From NCBI GenBank assembly GCA_039583875.1, contig CM077150.1, forward strand, positions 3,614,332-3,678,331: 64,000 bases of DNA, written 5' to 3'. The DNA is from Platanthera guangdongensis (lineage: Eukaryota; Streptophyta; Magnoliopsida; Asparagales; Orchidaceae). The position numbers and the translations under genes are program-made. Position 1 is the stretch's first letter. Each line of letters starts with the position of its first letter. Shown here one piece after another: positions 58,878-64,000 of the stretch. The notes under the pieces were generated by a model, which worked only from the letters and a program-made list of their open reading frames with translations, did not search any database and had not been told where the DNA came from.

Positions 58878-59058
58878 GCTATCCGCAAACATTTGATATT
58901 CACAAATTACTGTTTTTCAAATTAGCCATCCGCAAACATAATTGTTATCCGCAAACCACTGTTTTATAACTTAGCTATCCGCAAACATAATTGTTATCCG
59001 CAAACCACTATTTTATAAATTAGCTATCCGCAAACATAATTGTTAGCCGCAATAATGA
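58878..59058 (+). repeat. 49-bp tandem repeat, about 3.7 copies
   Basis: Units starting GCTATCCGCAAACAT begin at 58878, 58925, 58974 and 59023. The second and third are almost identical; the first is diverged. Confidence 0.85.
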
Positions 59059-59110
59059 CACCACAAATACATAGATATTGCGGATCTTATATATATATAC
59101 AAGCAGTCGT

Positions 59111-59307
59111 GCACGGGAGATCCCGTGCGAGGCGGTGACATTGGTCTGGGACGGAGACATTTGTCGGGGGTGGCGACATTTGTCGAGGGCGGCGACATTT
59201 GTCGGGGGCGGCGACAATGGTCGGGAGCGGCGACAATGGTCGGGGGCGACGACATTGGACGGGGGCGGGAGCGACGACATTGGCGAGGGCGGCGACATTG
59301 ACGGGGA
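59111..59307 (+). repeat. GC-rich hairpin and 19-bp minisatellite
   Basis: A perfect hairpin GCACGGGAGATCCCGTGC (59111-59128) is followed from 59131 by about nine units of roughly 19 bp based on GGCGGCGACATTTGTCGGG. Open frames across it are a by-product of the repeat. Confidence 0.8.
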
Positions 59308-59517
59308 GGCGAGTAGAGGAATAAGAAAAAAAATTATGCAAATGAATAGAAGAATAAGAAAATTTATGATCAAATGACAAAAAAAACCATGCAAATGAGT
59401 AGAAAAATAAGAAAAATGAGTGGTATTTTGACATTAAAAAGTTACATCATAACTGTGTGGTATTTTGGGAAGACGAATGTTACACCATGACTTTTTTGGA
59501 GTTTGTTTATAGTATAA

Positions 59518-59623
<106 letters not shown>

Positions 59624-59633
59624 GAGCATCTCC

Positions 59634-60470
59634 GCACGGGCTACGCCCGTGCTCGATGCTCTCGGGCGGCCTTCGGCTGCATCAGGCGGGCTTCGCCCGC
59701 CTGCACACCCGAACCATCAAGTACTCACTTCTAATATTAATTTATATTTTTTACGGTCATTTTGAGTACTCATATGTATATATTGCGGGCACTACCCGTC
59801 TTGAAGTGTGTGCATCCCGCAACGACGCATCGAGCACGGGAGAAGCCCGTTCAGATATTAATTTATATTTTTGTTTTTTAAATTAGTTTAAAAGCTTTAT
59901 TTATTAAATTTAAAAAATTAATAAAAAACCGAAACACGCGATGACCGACCTAAATTATTTTGTTATAAATTATCTCTTTCCTGCATCTATCTCTTCCTCT
60001 CTCATCCGCCGCCCTTTTCTCTCTTTTCCCACCATCTCTCCTCTCTCTCTCCATCTGTTTCTCTCTCCCACCGCCTCTCTCTCCCCTCTCTGTCCATCTG
60101 TTTCTCTCTCTCTCTCTCTGTTTCTCTCTCTCCATCTGTTTCTCTCTCCCACCGCCTCTCTCTCCTCTCTCTCCATCTGTTTATTATCGTGGGGAGAGAT
60201 GCACCTTGATTGCACTGAAGACTTTAACCTCTACTTGCAGGGAGGTCAGGCTCCGCTCCTACGACCAGGCGCGACAGTATCCGGCCGGCGACGGCGGGCT
60301 TCGCCCGCCCCGTCTCGATGCTCTCGGGCGGCCTTCGTCCGCATCCAGGAAATGGATGTTGGCGAAACCCGACCGACGACGACGGGTTTCGCCCGCCCCA
60401 TCAAGACGGGTTTCGCCCGCAACATATACATATGAGTACTCAAAATAACCGTAAAAAAATATACACCAAT
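59634..60470. repeat. GC-rich hairpin cluster within a larger inverted repeat
   Basis: Hairpins occur at 59634-59652 (GCACGGG...CCCGTGC), about 59686-59702 (GGCGGGC TTC GCCCGCC) and 59836-59850, with similar GCGGGCTTCGCCCGC stems near 60285-60300. The words CGATGCTCTCGGGCGGCCTT occur at about 59653 and 60317. The segment around 59755-59785 (ACGGTCATTTTGAGTACTCA) recurs reverse-complemented near 60425-60455. This may be a Helitron- or foldback-like element; no coding sequence. Confidence 0.6.
59990..60182 (+). repeat. Pyrimidine-rich CT microsatellite region
   Basis: Repeats of CTCTCTC joined by CCATCTGTTTCTC and CCACCGCCTCTC. A second similar CT-rich tract lies at about 60530-60800, with CCATTTGTTTCTC words. 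Open frames across both reflect composition. Confidence 0.8.
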
Positions 60471-60829
60471 TTTAACATTTTTATTTTATAAAAAATGTAC
60501 ATTTTGATGCACAAAAAATATTTATTTCTCTTCTCCCTTTCTCTCTCTCTTTCTCTCTCTCCTATTTCTATATCTAATTCCCCACGTCATTCTCTCCCCT
60601 ACCTCTCTCTCTCTCTCCATTTGTTTCTCTCTCTCCATTTGTTTCTCTCTCACCCTATAACACTCAATTCTGCGGTTTTATCTCACTCTCTTTCTCTCTC
60701 TATAATATACATATGTGCAGGCGTGCAGCCCGTTGTCCTCTCTCCCTCTCTCTCCTCTATCTCCTTTTCTCTCTCCCTCCGCTTCTCTCTCTCTATCCTT
60801 CTATCTCATGCTATAGGTTTAGGATATCT

Positions 60830-61230
60830 AGAAATTTTCAATTTTTTAATATTTTTAAAATGGAGGGCTGCTGAGTAATGAATGTAGATCCGACGGCCAT
60901 AATCTATTCAATGAATTTATAATTCATAGATTTGATATTTCTTTATATATATATAGTAAAGATATATATATATATATATAACAGTAGACAACGGTTCGTA
61001 GTATATGATTTAATATTAATATTAGTAGTCCAAAATTTTGGCAAAACTAGACCTCTAAAGTTTCCTTAAAAATATTTAGCATCGTTTTTTGCCTAATTTG
61101 TCACTGTATTTTGTCAGTCTTTTTGCCTGCATATGAAGAAAAATTAATATTAGTAGTTGTAACATGACCATTTGAAAAAAAAACTTTAAGTGAAATTGCA
61201 TAAAAAACTTATACATACCACTTTTCATTA
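60830..61230. other. AT-rich interval
   Basis: A short (TA)n tract near 60940-60980, otherwise AT-rich sequence with no supported gene. It would hold the 3' side of the MULE gene. Confidence 0.4.
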
Positions 61231-63800
61231 TCAGTTATCCAATGTCAGTAATGTACTTGGTCCCGTTGCCGGAGGTGGTCCTTGCAACCGTTCGTTGTAA
61301 TGCACTCTCCAATTTTTCGCAACTTGTTCGTGATATGGACTCCATGAAGGCAAAAGATGTGGCATCGGTGAGCAAGCACTCAAGACTAGCCGAATGAAGT
61401 GATTGTTATTTACAAACTCAATGCAAATAAGTGTTGGAACCTCCGACATTGATGAATGAAGTGGAAAATATGTCAAATTTTGCGCCTTTGACAGTTGAAC
61501 CATTGCTACATTGTAACAAGAACAAACAACTAGTCTCATATTTGGTAGTGTCATCCATTTATTAAATGGCGCAATAGTTTCTATGCACTGTAGAGAGTCC
61601 AACAACTCTAATCTCCGGTTGCTACCATATATATCATCGTACACATCACGCCGAGTTTCAAGCTCCCAATATAGATCCTTTCGTACTTGTTGTCAACCAC
61701 CAATCACATTCAACGCATCACTAACTATTCTGAAGCCACAATGACCGTCACCAGCAACGTCGTAGGCATCAACAATATGTGTAGACCAAAAGGGTGTAAA
61801 ATGATGCCGAATCTTTATAACAAAATTTGTGTTTTTGCGAACCGGTAACTTCATTCTTTGTTTTTTTTATTCCCGTGACTTTCTCCTCCAATAATGCATA
61901 TTCAAAATGAGAAGGGAGACGTTTTGTAGACAAAATGTCTTCCTTAAATTTTTTGTAGCTTACCTTTGACCTACCTTTTAACTTGATATGTACATTTGGC
62001 TTCATATTTTGACTCAATGTTGGATCTATAATTTCTCTTAGTTTCCTTTTGATTTCTTTTTTTTGTTGTGAAGTTGAGTCATAGAATTTTTTAGCCACCC
62101 CTTCAAGCTCCATGTCTATATTTTTCTCCAAGTCCACCTCAAAATTCTCATTTAGGACTAACTATTTCCAATGCCCGTGAACTAGCCATAAAGGGAGTGC
62201 TTTGGAGTTATTAATATATGAGAAAAGTTCATGTGCGCATGACAACCTCATTGTATACTTTTTATAGTGTGATCACTCATGTACTAACTTGAACTGCCCC
62301 CCTCTTTTAACTAAATCTTCTTCTTTTTTAATTAATGTCAAGGCTTGTATAGAAATCTTTCCCACTAAATTTGTATACAAGTAACTTGTGAAATCTTTGC
62401 TAACTTTGATACAACTCTCGCCAAACGACCGTTTAACTTCTGTATGTTGAAGCTTCAACATTTGATCGAAAGTGTTCCATATAGTTGTCAAATTACCAAT
62501 TAAAATCTTTAAGAATATTTTCAATTGACTATGTCCCCCCTCCACACGATTTGTACCTGAGTTACCCAAGTGGAAGTACTTATCAATACATGCAGAAATA
62601 AAACGATCTTTATAGGGTTCTAACCAAGTTGTAGTAACATAACCCAATACATTAGAGTATAAAGATGAAAACTCAATAATCAAATTATTATAAGCAACAT
62701 TGAAATCACTTTCCGTACCAACTTCAATCAGCCTTTGCCACACCTTCATGAAACGTTCGAAATCCTTGCCACTACTGGACAACTTCTTACAATTAGCTAG
62801 AATGTTTCTATTAATGTGCACAAGACATAAAATATTCTTCGTGTGTGGAAATACATTGACAACGGCATTCATCAAAGTAATCTCTCTATCTGTAATCATA
62901 ACTGATGACAAACATTCGTGCTCAAAAAGGGACTTAAAGCATTGCAAAGCTCATTCATAACTTGACTGAGTTTCATCAGACATAAAGGTAAAACATAAAA
63001 AATGATTTGGTGGTTGATGTCATTCCAACTATGCATAGTAATGACATTCGATATTTGTTGGTTTTATACGTGCAATCAAGTTGAAAAACTGATGGAAACA
63101 TATTTGTTAGCTTAATCGAAATCGGATGGGCAAAAAATAAACTATGTAGTTTCTTTGATTTTTTTTGGACTTTATTAAAACTAACATAGTCTGCGTTGTC
63201 TATGCACTTGTATAGAAACTGTATCGGAGTACGACCCTCTAATTTTTTTTTCTGTAGCATTGCTCTTGCATTGTAAATTGTTCGGATAACTGTAACATTT
63301 CCAATGTTTTTTGATTTCACAGTGGATAGTATTTTCCGTGGTTTCACACCTGCACCATACATTTGCTCGACTAATTTTTCCTCCTCAACGTCTAATCTAC
63401 CGGCATAGGCATGCGCTTCTAAATGTACTTTATCATGGTTGTGCACACCACACAGTACCCGAAGCTTCCACTCTTCTACATTTGCTTCCTTTTGTCCAAT
63501 AAGCGAAAATAAACATCCACAACGTTTGGACGTAGTTCTACGGAGCCCCTTCTTTACCCCACCCTTTTTATTTTGATTTCCCGGTAGTGGCTACTTCTGT
63601 CACAACCTAAGAACACACGCGGTTTTAACCGCTCATCAATCTTATCTGATCCCTTTATAATTACAACATAGCCAATGTTTTTTCCAACCTGGCGAGCCCA
63701 ATCAACAAGTTCTTCCTTAGACCGAAACATAATGTCGGTTTCAAAATGTGAGCTGACATCTATTTCAACTTTTTGAACTTGTTCGACATTTTGAATATTT
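61231..63800 (-). pseudogene. MULE (FAR1-like) transposase fused to an OTU protease-like domain, broken
   Basis: From right to left: a FAR1-type N-terminal DNA-binding region (about 63780-63430, ending in a CGVHNH-like zinc-finger His); a MULE transposase core (63446-62976, VFQLDCTYKTNKYRMSLL; then 62947-62273, MITDREITLMNAV and NRVEGGHSQLK); a basic linker (62137-61769); and an OTU cysteine-protease-like domain (61760-61231) with the catalytic GDGHCGFR block near 61735-61752 and the His block NNNHFIRLVL. The frame is broken by a shift in a poly-T run near 63000, a TGA where Trp is expected (about 62954), a stop near 61695 and others. MULE-OTU fusions are known in plants. Terminal inverted repeats were not found. 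Confidence 0.78.
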
Positions 63801-64000
63801 GGGTCTACATGTCCAACAAAAATAGGAAGGACTATTAACTAACAATACAAACAACATTATTTGAAAATGTATACTAGTTGTATACTTCATATCATACACA
63901 ATCAAGGAAGACTGTTTCTGGTCCATCGACATCTCAGACATGATCCAACTGCACGATATTCAGACATGCATCATTATATCCGGGTGTGCGAACCAGAAGA
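63801..64000. other. Window end, upstream of the MULE gene
   Basis: Probably the 5' part of the MULE element on the minus strand. I see no clear coding frame or promoter. Confidence 0.35.

Noticed and set aside
59941..60878. Ser/Leu-rich frames in the CT tracts
   Set aside because: Composition artefacts of CT microsatellites.

Overview
This window looks like nuclear DNA of a flowering plant. It holds one spliced plant receptor-kinase gene, a FAR1-like Mutator-type transposase, and a dense nest of LTR retrotransposons and TIR elements. I cannot name the species. Most of the 64 kb is transposable-element sequence. I delimited many elements directly from terminal repeats plus matching target-site duplications (TSDs).

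Layout. Bases 1-5334 are the 3' part of a large Ty3/gypsy element of the Tat type (element A). It abuts the primer-binding site and LTR of an older reverse-oriented retroelement (5335-7499). A second, complete Tat element of the same family (element B) spans 7618-20988 and is bounded by AAGAC duplications. It has 0.62-kb LTRs, gag, a pol frame with an extra RNase H but interrupted by stop codons, a 231-bp tandem array, and two spliced antisense genes that each carry their own TATA box. Between 20994 and 25996 lie a PIF/Harbinger-like element, a MITE fragment, a copia-LTR-like relict and a GC-rich repeat patch.

The host gene lies at 25997-43234 (+). Seven exons join into one open frame of 784 codons encoding an LRR receptor-like pseudokinase of the At3g03770 type. 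Its second intron is about 13.2 kb and holds a complete copia element (28696-33841, minus), a probable solo LTR (34294-35641), a decayed sense-strand copia element (about 35778-39250) and a 214-bp tandem duplication.

Downstream come a gag-only LTR element (43697-46241), Tourist-like MITEs, an internally deleted copia element (47231-49884) and a truncated chromodomain-type Ty3/gypsy element (51057-56310, minus). That last element was itself hit by a PIF-like element carrying a MOZART1/GIP1 exon (51847-52947) and by a TRIM with three LTR-like blocks (53879-54431). The end of the window has further MITE-like inverted repeats, minisatellites, an (AT)n tract, a cluster of GC-rich hairpins, and a MULE transposase gene fused to an OTU protease-like domain (about 61231-63800, minus).

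The most unusual system here is the pair of TATA-equipped, intron-containing antisense genes inside the Tat elements. Each is present in two copies, and the copies carry different nonsense lesions.
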